From: M55B177 sp034722275
GTDB lineage: Bacteria; Chloroflexota; Dehalococcoidia; GIF9; AB-539-J10
NCBI GenBank assembly: GCA_034722275.1
Contig: JAYENW010000005.1
Span: 1-15,502, forward strand
DNA length: 15,502 nucleotides
Reading direction: 5' to 3'
Shown: positions 8,786 through 15,502 of the stretch, one piece after another
Numbering within the stretch: position 1 is the first letter of the stretch
How the letters are laid out: each line of letters begins with the position of its first letter
The notes under the pieces: model-generated
The model's input: only the letters and a program-made list of their open reading frames with translations
The model's database searches: none
Told to the model about the DNA's origin: nothing
Program-made: the position numbers and the translations under genes

Positions 8786-9072
8786 TTGCCATCCTGGTAT
8801 AGAAAGGATAGTCATACCCTGGATTCGAAGCTGGAAAAGAAGGGACTCTTCTATGGCTGGGTCATAGTGGGGGCTCTTGTTCTTATGGGAATTGTTGGGA
8901 TGGCATAGTACGCTTCTCTTTTGGAGTCTTTTTCAAATACTTGCAGGAGGATTTTGGCTGGGACAGAGCATCAACCTCGGGAGTTTTCTCAGCTTACATG
9001 GTGCTCTGCCCTGTGTTTACTATCCTTGGAGGATGGGCTCTGGACAGGTATGGACCGAGAAAGATTAGGTAG
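8786..9072 (+). pseudogene. Remnant of the N-terminus of an MFS transporter
   Basis: A TTG at 8786, placed behind AAGGAGG, opens a frame with KKGLFYGWVIVGALVLMGIVGMA and then a TAG at 8906-8908. The homology resumes in another frame at 8911 as RFSFGVFFKYLQEDFGWDRASTSGVFSAYMVLCP and runs to the loop signature LDRYGPRK, a typical first-loop MFS motif (helices 1-3 of the family). It then stops at 9070-9072 within a few bases of the transposase-related sequence that follows. So at least three lesions are present: an in-frame stop, a frameshift and loss of about three quarters of the gene. The original substrate cannot be told. It lies 56 bp downstream of the endonuclease III-like gene in the same direction. 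Confidence 0.8.
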
Positions 9073-9169
9073 CATGTCGAAGAGCTGACATTTCCCCGAG
9101 ATTTTCTCCTAGTATACTCCTTGACTCATAATATACTTGCCTCTTCAGAAGTTGTCAACATGCCCGCCC

Positions 9170-10019
9170 TCAGAATTCAAGCCTTGTCCCATTGAGTCTC
9201 ACCTCCTCTAGAAGCCTGGCGACTCTCTCTGCACCTTCATCAGTCCACCTGGCTCCAATCTCAGTACGCCGGTTTATTTCCCTAAATTCCCTCTCTACGG
9301 GGCCAGTAGCCACCATTACAAGCTCCGGCGCTATTCCTTGCTCTTTTAGCTTCCTCACCGTGAAGAGCTCACCTCTGGCATTTCTCAAATAGGTGGCAGC
9401 CGAGCTAAGTCCTCTGGAATCAAGGTCGGCAATTAGGCGATTGACGCCTGCTATCCCTTCAGTCGATGGTTTCCACATTTCTCCCGCTAGCCTATCTTCA
9501 CAGTATGCTCGTTCCCCTTCGGCTCCATCCCTGTAGAGAGCCCAGTAGAGATCCCTTGGGGCGTGGAAGAGGCATCGCTGCGAGGGGAGACGCGGCTGAG
9601 TGCGGGACAAAACACCCTTAAGCTCGGGGTCTCCATCGGTGACACTCAAATCGGCCTGTACACCCTTTAGCTCATCCTCACGCCACTTGCCCACGCTCAA
9701 AGTGACCATCTCCTTCTTGAGCATTGCTCTCTTACCTCTGACTTCCCTGCCAGTCACCTTGATAGCCAGGTTCAGGGGCGAACCTCTCTTGGTCTTCCCA
9801 GTCTTTACCCCGGTGGAGTCGGCAAATAGAATACCACCTGAGCTTGAGACGGCTTTCTTTCCCCTTCGCTCATACTTCTGGTAAGCCTCCTTCAGTTGGC
9901 GCCATATTGTTATGGCTGCTGCGTTAATGTCCGCTTCCCGCTCTACCCTCCTTGAGGTCTCGTGATAAGAAACGGTCAGGGCGGAAAGCACCAGTCCCTC
10001 CACCAGGTCTCTGGAGTAG
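9170..10019 (-). pseudogene. DDE transposase of mutator-like type, 5' part missing
   Basis: The frame runs from 10019 to the TGA at 9170-9172 and gives about 282 residues beginning GYSRDLVEGLVLSALTVSYHE. Candidate acidic residues sit in FADSTGVK (D), VTDGDPEL (D) and GPVEREFREINRRTEIGARW (E), the last resembling the C-terminal motif of IS256/mutator and ISLre2-like transposases. I cannot fix the exact family. The sequence is cut at its 5' side exactly where the IS1380 inverted repeat begins (10020), and the missing N-terminal part is not found on the far side of that element. The GTG at 10003 that would give a 277-residue product is therefore not a native start. Its own terminal repeats were not identified; the left end probably lies near 9067-9075 at the MFS junction. 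Confidence 0.7.
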
Positions 10020-10045
10020 CCCTAATCCGTGAATCGAGTAAGGGA
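10020..10045 (+). repeat. Left inverted repeat of the IS1380-like element
   Basis: 15 bp exact (CCCTAATCCGTGAAT), then an imperfect extension through cgagtaaggga that pairs with tcgaaaggga at the other end. Confidence 0.85.
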
Positions 10046-10259
10046 AGGAGAGAGTTGGCGCAGTTTTAGGGGAAGAGATGTTGGTTTTAGGCCTACTGCT
10101 GAAGGGAGGATTACAAAGAGGGTATTTTCAGGCTCTCCCGATTGTTGTTTGGCAGAATCAGACTACATGAATCTGGCCTGGCAGGTATAGGAGTGCATGG
10201 CTACTTATCCAGGCAACCTCCATCTTGAGAGAGACGGTAAGTGGACTATGTCCGAGATG

Positions 10260-11651
10260 CTAACCGGGAGGACTCAATGCCAGTACTCTATGGTAAGCTG
10301 TGCGAAGTAATATTTCCCAGACGTGGTTAGCTATGCGCAGTAACAGCCTGCCCGCGTGATTTATCACCCGTCCAAACTGGGTAAAGATAGCAAACCTGAT
10401 TCGCTTGGGATGAGCATTGGCGTATTCTTGAGGCAAAGCTAGCGCTTTGAGCAACTGGAGCAGGTTGTGAGTTAACACCTGGAGCCTCAGCCAGGCGGCA
10501 TTAGCACCATGTTTAGCGCTAGGGTAAACGCCAGCAGCAAGCTCATTATCCAGGATATGGTGGATGTGCTCAATAGTGTCTGCCTTTCCCCTCTGCCATT
10601 CTAATAGCTTCTGCCCTTTCATATCCCACATATTTGTGACTACGGCAAAATGACGCATCTTCACCCCGTCTTCAAATAGCTCTCCTTGCTGACGCCTTAT
10701 TCTGATAGCCAAATATCGGTAGGGCTGACTATCCCTTTTCTCATATTTTCTCCCTGGCACATGTGGAACCTCTACCCATTCCCTCACCACGTCATGTTTC
10801 TCGCTTTTCCATACCTTCCAAGACTCATCAGGTATACTCTTGACCTCCTGCTTAAGCTGCGGGCTCATATCAGCGCTCACTGCAAATTCCCAACCCCTGT
10901 TATGCCAATGATCAAGGGTATCCTGTTGATATCCTGCTGACTCTGACCGCACTCTCACTTTCCACTCTCCTGGTGGCAGCATCTCATGCGCTTCATCCAC
11001 CATCCTCTTTATATCCTTACCAGCAGGAACATTTCCATCACGGAACTCGTCAGCCAGCACCAGACCCGTCTCTGCCCAGCAAACTTCCATAGGATGGAAA
11101 GCCTTATACCCTTTATAACAATATCGGGCATCTCTCTTGGCTGTCTCTACTAACTGAGCATCAACGTCCAGGGTAACTTGTAACCCATGACTAACCCTTT
11201 CTACATAAGTCAGAATGGTCTGTTTATTAGGCCATTTTAGTCCTGCCAATGCCGCTGACTCCACAGGAATAAAAGCCCCCTGAATCAGCTTATCAGCCAT
11301 TACCTTTTCATCATGAAATTTGTCCAGCCGCTGCCTTGCTGTCTCAGGAGCAGGAGGACGATAGCCTAATATGGCTTCCAGTCCCTTATCGTCTCTTAAC
11401 CGCTTCATGTCATCAAGACAATCACCACCTAAACTGCTCAATAACACAAACGACTCTACCATCTGTTCCTCTCTCAATCCCTTTGGCGGCCTCTTCTTGC
11501 CCAATGCTCTCTCCACCGCTGCTTCAACTCCTGATTTGCGATATAGCTCCACCAACAATGCCGCTCCTGCCCATGGCATCACCTCCTCCTCAAGCCCTCC
11601 ACTAAGCTTCACATTTAAAAGCGATTTGTTTTTCTTCATCTCTATTTTCAC
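10260..11651 (-). CDS. IS1380-family transposase
   Basis: 463 residues from a GTG at 11651; the ATG four codons later (11639) is the likelier start because AAGGGGTGA lies 8 bases ahead of it. Sequence features of IS1380 transposases are present: LDVDAQLVETAKRDARYCYKGYK with the first catalytic Asp (D162), RSESAGYQQDTLD in the region of the second acidic residue (normally Asp; here E237), and KADTIEHIHHIL with the final Glu (E361), followed by NAAWLRLQVLTHNLLQLLK. The length is normal and the frame is open, so it may be active unless the Asp-to-Glu change disables it. It would mobilise the surrounding 1.7-kb element by a DDE mechanism. Confidence 0.88.
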   Translation of the reverse strand: MKIEMKKNKSLLNVKLSGGLEEEVMPWAGAALLVELYRKSGVEAAVERALGKKRPPKGLREEQMVESFVLLSSLGGDCLDDMKRLRDDKGLEAILGYRPPAPETARQRLDKFHDEKVMADKLIQGAFIPVESAALAGLKWPNKQTILTYVERVSHGLQVTLDVDAQLVETAKRDARYCYKGYKAFHPMEVCWAETGLVLADEFRDGNVPAGKDIKRMVDEAHEMLPPGEWKVRVRSESAGYQQDTLDHWHNRGWEFAVSADMSPQLKQEVKSIPDESWKVWKSEKHDVVREWVEVPHVPGRKYEKRDSQPYRYLAIRIRRQQGELFEDGVKMRHFAVVTNMWDMKGQKLLEWQRGKADTIEHIHHILDNELAAGVYPSAKHGANAAWLRLQVLTHNLLQLLKALALPQEYANAHPKRIRFAIFTQFGRVINHAGRLLLRIANHVWEILLRTAYHRVLALSPPG

Positions 11652-11693
11652 CCCTTTGGTGATAGTCTAACTGAAGCTAATTCATATTGGAAA

Positions 11694-11718
11694 TCCCTTT
11701 CGAATTCACGGATTAGGG
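11694..11718 (-). repeat. Right inverted repeat of the IS1380-like element
   Basis: Reverse complement of the left end over 15 exact bases, with an imperfect extension of about 10 more. It lies about 43 bp before the GTG start of the transposase frame, which leaves room for a promoter in the IS end. Confidence 0.85.
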
Positions 11719-12053
11719 GGAAAGTACAGCTAGCTACATGGCAATAAACACTAGTCACAAATTAGTAATACATGGTGTTCGTTCAAAAAGACTTACCTGT
11801 GTATCAAGGCGATACCTAAGGCACGAGGTTAGTAAGGCCGAAGGCCTTGCTAACTGCCCATTTAGTTGCCTCGCCGCAGATAAGGAATATGGGAACTATG
11901 GGTGGAAACATGTGTCAAGAGCCGAGATGTTGGTAATACAGAAACCCCGAGTATGTGTTCCCCTGCATGCGAAAGGGTGGCAAAGTATGGTACGCCCTAA
12001 CCGGAGAGAATACACACCATTCAATATTTGGAGTGGCAAGAGTGATTAATCAT
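11719..12053. other. Unassigned stretch between the IS1380 element and a GltD-like remnant
   Basis: About 335 bp with no gene that I recognise. An open frame from 11738 to 12049 on the plus strand gives a 103-residue sequence with no motif known to me and no convincing ribosome-binding site. A second frame (11937-12053) runs directly into the iron-sulfur remnant; its segment WYALTGENTHHSIFGVARVI could be the residue of its upstream part. The stretch also holds the hairpin at 11828-11854. Confidence 0.4.
11828..11854. repeat. Strong hairpin, 12-bp arms and 3-base loop
   Basis: GTTAGTAAGGCC, loop GAA, GGCCTTGCTAAC: eleven Watson-Crick pairs and one mismatch that is G-T or A-C depending on the strand transcribed. 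No T-run follows on either strand, so it is not a standard Rho-independent terminator. It may be an IS or repeat-element end or part of a structured RNA. Confidence 0.6.
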
Positions 12054-12242
12054 CCTCCCTGCTCTTCTAATTGCCCGGCTAGTATCGATATACCCTCATA
12101 CATGAGCAAAATCAGGGATGGCGATCTGCTTGAGGCTGCTTAAATACTGCTAGGTTCTAACCCAATTCCAGCGGTAACGGGGAGGGTGTGCCCTCATTTC
12201 TGTGAGCAAGAGTGTAATCGAGAGGAGTTGGATGAGCCCATC
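12054..12242 (+). pseudogene. Remnant of the N-terminal Fe-S domain of a second GltD-like oxidoreductase
   Basis: The plus-strand frame reads PPCSSNCPASIDIPSYMSKIRDG, a TAA stop at 12141-12143, then ILLGSNPIPAVTGRVCPHFCEQECN and REELDEPI. This is the cysteine-rich domain that precedes the FAD/NAD(P) domains in GltD-like proteins: CX3CP, then CX3CX3-4C. It aligns by eye with the intact copy on the other strand (15300-15470: APCKETCPAKIDVPRYV... and CGHVCFHPCETEC). The homology ends at 12242, one base before the UPF0280 stop codon of the opposite strand. The rest of the gene is missing, so it is inactive. Confidence in the domain is high; what the parent gene did is not known. Confidence 0.75.
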
Positions 12243-12243
12243 T

Positions 12244-13098
12244 CTAAAATTTGCTTTCAACCAGCTTCACCCTGCCAGCAAAGAATCCTAAGGGAAGCAT
12301 CTTGCCTTTGACTGCAATGAGGGCTCCCTGGATAACTCTCTTGTTGATGAGCTCATATGCAGCCTTCTTTCCATCTTCCAGCGCCTCTTGAACTTCATCA
12401 TCTGTCAATACCCCCACAAAAGTGGTAACTTTCTCCCCGGGAATATCTGTATCCGGGTAGATTCTCTCAGCGTATTCTCTCTCAATATTCAGAGAATCAA
12501 TCGATGTCTTGTTTCCTATATAAGTTGATGCTGCATCTGCCAAGGAAGCACGTGTGGCAAGGACAGTAACTGCATCAGCTATTCCCAAGGTAAAACTGCG
12601 CCCTCCAAAGCCGCTAGTGCAAACCCCACAGTCTTTCTCCACTGTAATGGAATACCTTGGCTGCGCATCAGCAAGACTCAAGCGCAGACCTACCTTAACC
12701 TTCTCTCCCTCAGCCAAGCGAATGGAAATATCACCACCATTGTTGACCACGATTTTAGTGGCGCCGGTCTTGAGAAGATAATCGGCCACCATGTCTGCTG
12801 TAGCCCCGGCCACAGCAGACATCGGGGTAAAGTCACGGTCATTGACAGCCTGACTGGCTGAGATCATTTCATTTACAACTTCTGGATAGCGTTTATCTTC
12901 AGATTTCACTGTCAGGGATTTTCTCTTGATAATAGGAAGAAAGGTAGCCAGCTGCTCTAAAATTTCCAGGGCGTATTGTCCCCCTTCCATAGCTGCCTCG
13001 GATAAAGGACATCTCTCTCTTGAGGCCATAATGGTAGCATACAACGGGCCTGAATTAACTAAGGACATCCCCTCCCTGAGCAGTTTTACCTCTGCCAA
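12244..13098 (-). CDS. UPF0280 family protein (ApbE-related)
   Basis: 284 residues. Family motifs are present: TPMSAVAGATADMVADYL (91-108), VVNNGGDISIRL (117-128), CGVCTSGFGGRSFTLGIADAVTVLA (157-181) and ADAASTYIGN (187-196). UPF0280 (COG2122) proteins are related to ApbE flavin transferases, and a methanogen member has been tied to homocysteine/sulfur metabolism; the biochemical role is unsettled. The start is a TTG at 13098 with AAAGGAGG 5 bases upstream, and it lies one base after the stop of the upstream oxidoreductase gene, so the two are surely co-transcribed and probably translationally coupled. The context suggests it supplies or attaches a flavin to the upstream enzyme; that is inference. 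No signal peptide or membrane segment is seen, so it should be cytoplasmic. No terminator is seen after it. Confidence 0.88.
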   Translation of the reverse strand: MAEVKLLREGMSLVNSGPLYATIMASRERCPLSEAAMEGGQYALEILEQLATFLPIIKRKSLTVKSEDKRYPEVVNEMISASQAVNDRDFTPMSAVAGATADMVADYLLKTGATKIVVNNGGDISIRLAEGEKVKVGLRLSLADAQPRYSITVEKDCGVCTSGFGGRSFTLGIADAVTVLATRASLADAASTYIGNKTSIDSLNIEREYAERIYPDTDIPGEKVTTFVGVLTDDEVQEALEDGKKAAYELINKRVIQGALIAVKGKMLPLGFFAGRVKLVESKF

Positions 13099-13099
13099 G

Positions 13100-15502
13100 T
13101 TACCCTCCTTTGAAATGTTGCCTTACTTCGTCCAGTTTCTTGATAGAGTCCTTATGTCCACCAAAGTCCAGATAATCTTGCAGGCGCATCGTATATTCTA
13201 CAGGGAATACTACTGCCGGCGTGGGTACCCAACTAAAAGCATGCACTTTTACCTTGCTTACATCTACAAAAAAGTCGATTCCTCCTCCTGGTAGAAGGCA
13301 AACCGAAGCTCCACCTACTGTCAATTTGGCTTTGTTCTTATGTACAGCCTGCGTTAACCTCACCGGGTGTTTAGTTATACCACCTCTGGCGCTACCACCA
13401 GTTCCACCCACCAAAACTGCCGAAACCATCGAGGGTTCACAATTCCGGGAGATCTCGTTGACAACTTCCTTAGCCTGCGGAGTAAGCTCAATTTGCTGTA
13501 GCTTCCCCTCTACACTCATTTCATACATTGCTGCTCTTCCACCTGTTGACTCAGTAATCAGAATCCTCATCCCTGGTCTAGCGATACTCATATCTACGTT
13601 ATCAATAACATCCAAAGGATCTTCAACATTAGTTCCACCCCACCCATTACCAGGCTCGGCAACATTGAAATACCTCCCCGGTGTGCTTTCCACTCCTTTC
13701 AAGCTCAAGCCACTATATTTAGCACCAAGCTCCTGCCCAGCTTCGTGCCTGGTAAATAAGCTTGTAATATGATAATCAATAACAATGACTTCATCCGCCA
13801 CCTCCAGAAAAGAATAGGCAAATAAGCCAGCACAAGCACTCCCACAACCAACACGCATTCTCTCTATGATTTTCCCATTAATACACGGTGACTTCCCAAC
13901 ACCTAGCTTGAGTGAGGCTCCACCATCCACTTTCAGGGCAACCTCCTCCTGATTGGCGAGAGCTATCATCACCTTGACAACAGCACCACCACCCTTGCCA
14001 GTTAGCAATACCGGGCCACCCAATGAAAGCATCTTAGCCCCATATTGCTCTGTGGTAACATGGCCTACCTTCACCTGGTTTTCCAAGTCACATCTCAGAC
14101 AGCGTTTAGCTTCCTTGATTGCCATTTCTTTGCTGTAACCTTCTTCTACCAGGGCGAATCCCCCTAGCCGGTTCTCCAACAGTAGCGAGGGTATTGGCAA
14201 ACGCTCTTCTTTCGCTGGCTTGAGAACATCCAGCGGCAGTGGTATCCCTCCCTGTGGAGCCAATGTCTCTGCAACAATACCTTCGCCTCCCAGATATTTA
14301 TCTATCGAGCTTGCTGCTTGTCTACCCGCTGCAATTGCCTCAATCACTGAAGCAGAGCCAGTAACAGCATCACCCCCAGCAAATACACCTTCTCTGCTTG
14401 TAGCTAGAGTTTCAGGAGCAACCTGTAAGGTACCACCCTTGGTTCGACTCAATCCAAATTTATCAGGTATGTCCGGTCTTTCTCCAATGGCAACGATTAC
14501 CGTGTTGGCATCTACATTAAACTCACTACCTGGAATTGGCTCTGGCCGCCGCCTGCCACTAGCATCCACTTGCCCTAGTTTCATGCAAATGCATTCCACC
14601 ATAAGCCGATTTTCATGCCTCTTTATCTTAGTGGGTGTGGCCAAAAACTGAATATTCACACCCTCACGTAAAGCTTCTTCTACCTCACCTGTTGAGGCTG
14701 GCATCTCCACGCGACTGCGCCGATAGAGAACGATGACCTCTCTAGCACCAAGGCGGAGAGCAGTGCGCGATGCATCTACGGCAGCGTTACCACCGCCAAT
14801 GACAATCACCTTGCTACCAAGATGAATCTCTTTGCCTAACTTCACATCCCTGAGGAAGGGTATACACTGCATTACACCAAGGTTGTCCTCGCCTTCAATA
14901 TCTAGCCTTACTCCTTTATGAGCTCCGATAGCAAGGAAAATCGCTGAATAACCCTGAGCGAAAAGTTCATCCAGAGATTCAATCTTTGTGTTGGTTTTTA
15001 TCTCAACTCCAACACCCTTTATCTCATCAATTTCTCTCTCCAAAACATCTTTAGGCAAACGATAATCGGGGATACCAACACGCATCATGCCTCCAATGGC
15101 TGGTAAAGCTTCAAATACATTAACTTTGTGGCCCAGTTTTGCCAAGTAATACGCTGTTGTCAACCCTGCCGGCCCTGACCCAACTATGGCAGCGCACTTC
15201 CCCGTAGGTCCAGCAATTTTTGAGTTTATCTTCCACAACCCTGTGTCTTGTTCAGCGATAAAGCGTTTCAGCGCTCTAATGGCAACTGGGCCTCCCAGTT
15301 GAGTTCGCAAGCATTCGGTCTCGCAGGGATGAAAACAGACATGCCCACAGACAGCAGGAAAGGGAATCTTCTCTCTGACTACAGCGAGTGCCTCAGCGAA
15401 CTTACCTTCGCCAATGAGACGAACATAGCGGGGAACATCTATTTTTGCTGGGCAGGTTTCCTTGCAAGGAGCTATTGCATCTTTATCTATAAATACAGAA
15501 GC
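13100..15502 (-). CDS. Fe-S/FAD/NAD(P) oxidoreductase (GltD-like) fused to a 6-hydroxynicotinate reductase-like domain, 5' partial
   Basis: The frame is open to the window edge, giving 800 residues; the true start is outside. Residues 1-64 hold the Fe-S domain: C13-X3-C17 and C52-X3-C56-X3-C60-X3-C64. Then come the GltD-type domains: FAD-binding VGSGPAG (about 107-114), NAD(P)-binding VIGGGNAAVDA (about 234-244) and GVFAGGDAVTGSASVIEAIAAGR (about 372-394), as in NADPH-dependent glutamate synthase small subunits and related flavin oxidoreductases. From about 475 to 800 the sequence is different: GWGGTNVEDPLDVI, VLVGGTGGSARGGITKHPVRLTQAVH, GGASVCLLPGGGIDFFVDV and VPTPAVVFPVEYTMRLQDY resemble, from memory, 6-hydroxynicotinate reductase. 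There are further cysteines at about 540, 553 and 557. Expected role: NAD(P)H-driven reduction of an unsaturated or aromatic substrate in the cytoplasm; the substrate is not known. It is followed by the coupled UPF0280 gene. Confidence 0.82.
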   Translation of the reverse strand, partial: ASVFIDKDAIAPCKETCPAKIDVPRYVRLIGEGKFAEALAVVREKIPFPAVCGHVCFHPCETECLRTQLGGPVAIRALKRFIAEQDTGLWKINSKIAGPTGKCAAIVGSGPAGLTTAYYLAKLGHKVNVFEALPAIGGMMRVGIPDYRLPKDVLEREIDEIKGVGVEIKTNTKIESLDELFAQGYSAIFLAIGAHKGVRLDIEGEDNLGVMQCIPFLRDVKLGKEIHLGSKVIVIGGGNAAVDASRTALRLGAREVIVLYRRSRVEMPASTGEVEEALREGVNIQFLATPTKIKRHENRLMVECICMKLGQVDASGRRRPEPIPGSEFNVDANTVIVAIGERPDIPDKFGLSRTKGGTLQVAPETLATSREGVFAGGDAVTGSASVIEAIAAGRQAASSIDKYLGGEGIVAETLAPQGGIPLPLDVLKPAKEERLPIPSLLLENRLGGFALVEEGYSKEMAIKEAKRCLRCDLENQVKVGHVTTEQYGAKMLSLGGPVLLTGKGGGAVVKVMIALANQEEVALKVDGGASLKLGVGKSPCINGKIIERMRVGCGSACAGLFAYSFLEVADEVIVIDYHITSLFTRHEAGQELGAKYSGLSLKGVESTPGRYFNVAEPGNGWGGTNVEDPLDVIDNVDMSIARPGMRILITESTGGRAAMYEMSVEGKLQQIELTPQAKEVVNEISRNCEPSMVSAVLVGGTGGSARGGITKHPVRLTQAVHKNKAKLTVGGASVCLLPGGGIDFFVDVSKVKVHAFSWVPTPAVVFPVEYTMRLQDYLDFGGHKDSIKKLDEVRQHFKGG
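13104..13111 (-). promoter_or_regulatory. Ribosome-binding site of the UPF0280 gene, inside the end of the upstream gene
   Basis: On the minus strand, AAAGGAGG encodes the Lys-Gly-Gly end of the upstream protein and stands 5 bases ahead of the TTG at 13098. It decides the TTG start and points to coupled translation. Confidence 0.8.

Larger units (their letters stand above)
10020..11718 (-). mobile_element. IS1380-family insertion sequence (about 1.7 kb)
   Basis: Matching ends CCCTAATCCGTGAAT at 10020-10034 and its exact complement at 11704-11718 enclose one IS1380-type transposase gene on the minus strand. Size is typical for the family. The 240 bp between the left end and the transposase stop (10020-10259) hold no gene that I can support. 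IS1380 elements usually make a 4-bp target duplication; the flanks here are gtag on the left and ggaa on the right, so none is seen. The left flank is the transposase remnant and the right flank is unassigned sequence. Confidence 0.85.

Noticed and set aside
8877..9068. Plus-strand 63-residue hydrophobic open frame
   Set aside because: It is an out-of-frame shadow of the MFS remnant, whose real homology lies in the two other plus-strand frames.
10020..10195. Minus-strand frame upstream of the mutator-like transposase that stays open for about 45 codons except for one TAG, suggesting a stop-interrupted N-terminus
   Set aside because: It lies entirely inside the IS1380 element and begins with that element's inverted repeat, so the continuity of frame is chance.
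11828..11854. Hairpin as a Rho-independent terminator
   Set aside because: No T-run follows the stem on either strand and no gene ends just before it.
11738..12049. Plus-strand 103-residue open frame
   Set aside because: No recognisable motif, no good ribosome-binding site, and a different frame in the same stretch leads into a recognisable Fe-S domain; kept only as unassigned sequence.
14320..14390. DAVTGSASV in the oxidoreductase as a possible ApbE-type flavin attachment motif
   Set aside because: This is the standard FAD-binding GGDxVTGxxxVIEAIAAGR segment of GltD-like proteins, and it does not fit the ApbE target pattern with its GAT core.
1..15502. CRISPR array, tRNA, rRNA or riboswitch
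   Set aside because: No regularly spaced repeats, no cloverleaf-like or rRNA-like sequence and no recognised aptamer core were found on reading; a covariance-model scan could not be run.

Overview
The window looks like a piece of an anaerobic bacterial chromosome, most plausibly a Chloroflexota (Dehalococcoidia-like) or similar strict anaerobe. The reasons are a tungsten/molybdenum aldehyde:ferredoxin oxidoreductase (AOR) family gene, an iron-sulfur NAD(P)H oxidoreductase fused to a 6-hydroxynicotinate-reductase-like domain, a UPF0182 membrane protein, frequent TTG/GTG starts and a dense load of IS elements. The taxonomic call is inference; there is no rRNA or marker gene.

Layout. 1-126: C-terminal scrap of an integrase-type DDE transposase. 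127-2644: an IS21-family element with long imperfect terminal repeats, a frameshifted istA and an intact istB. Its right end cuts into a ferredoxin-subunit gene (2645-2892), which overlaps an intact AOR gene (2889-4718) by 4 bp. 4947-7948: a small two-helix membrane protein followed by a large UPF0182 membrane protein. 8064-8729: an endonuclease III-like DNA glycosylase. 8786-12242 is a decay zone: an MFS transporter remnant with a stop, a frameshift and a truncation; a truncated mutator-like transposase; a complete IS1380-family element (10020-11718) with matching inverted repeats; about 335 bp of unassigned sequence with a strong hairpin; and the N-terminal iron-sulfur domain of a second GltD-like gene. 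12244-15502 (minus strand): a two-gene operon, with a partial Fe-S/FAD/NAD(P) oxidoreductase fused to a 6-hydroxynicotinate-reductase-like domain, then a UPF0280 (ApbE-related) gene one base downstream.

The most interesting module is the minus-strand pair. The GltD-type half should take electrons from NAD(P)H. The C-terminal half should be the reductase. The co-translated UPF0280 protein is a candidate for attaching or supplying its flavin. The rest of the story is genome rearrangement: both complete IS elements lie between unrelated gene fragments and neither shows a target duplication, so several neighbours are left as half-genes.
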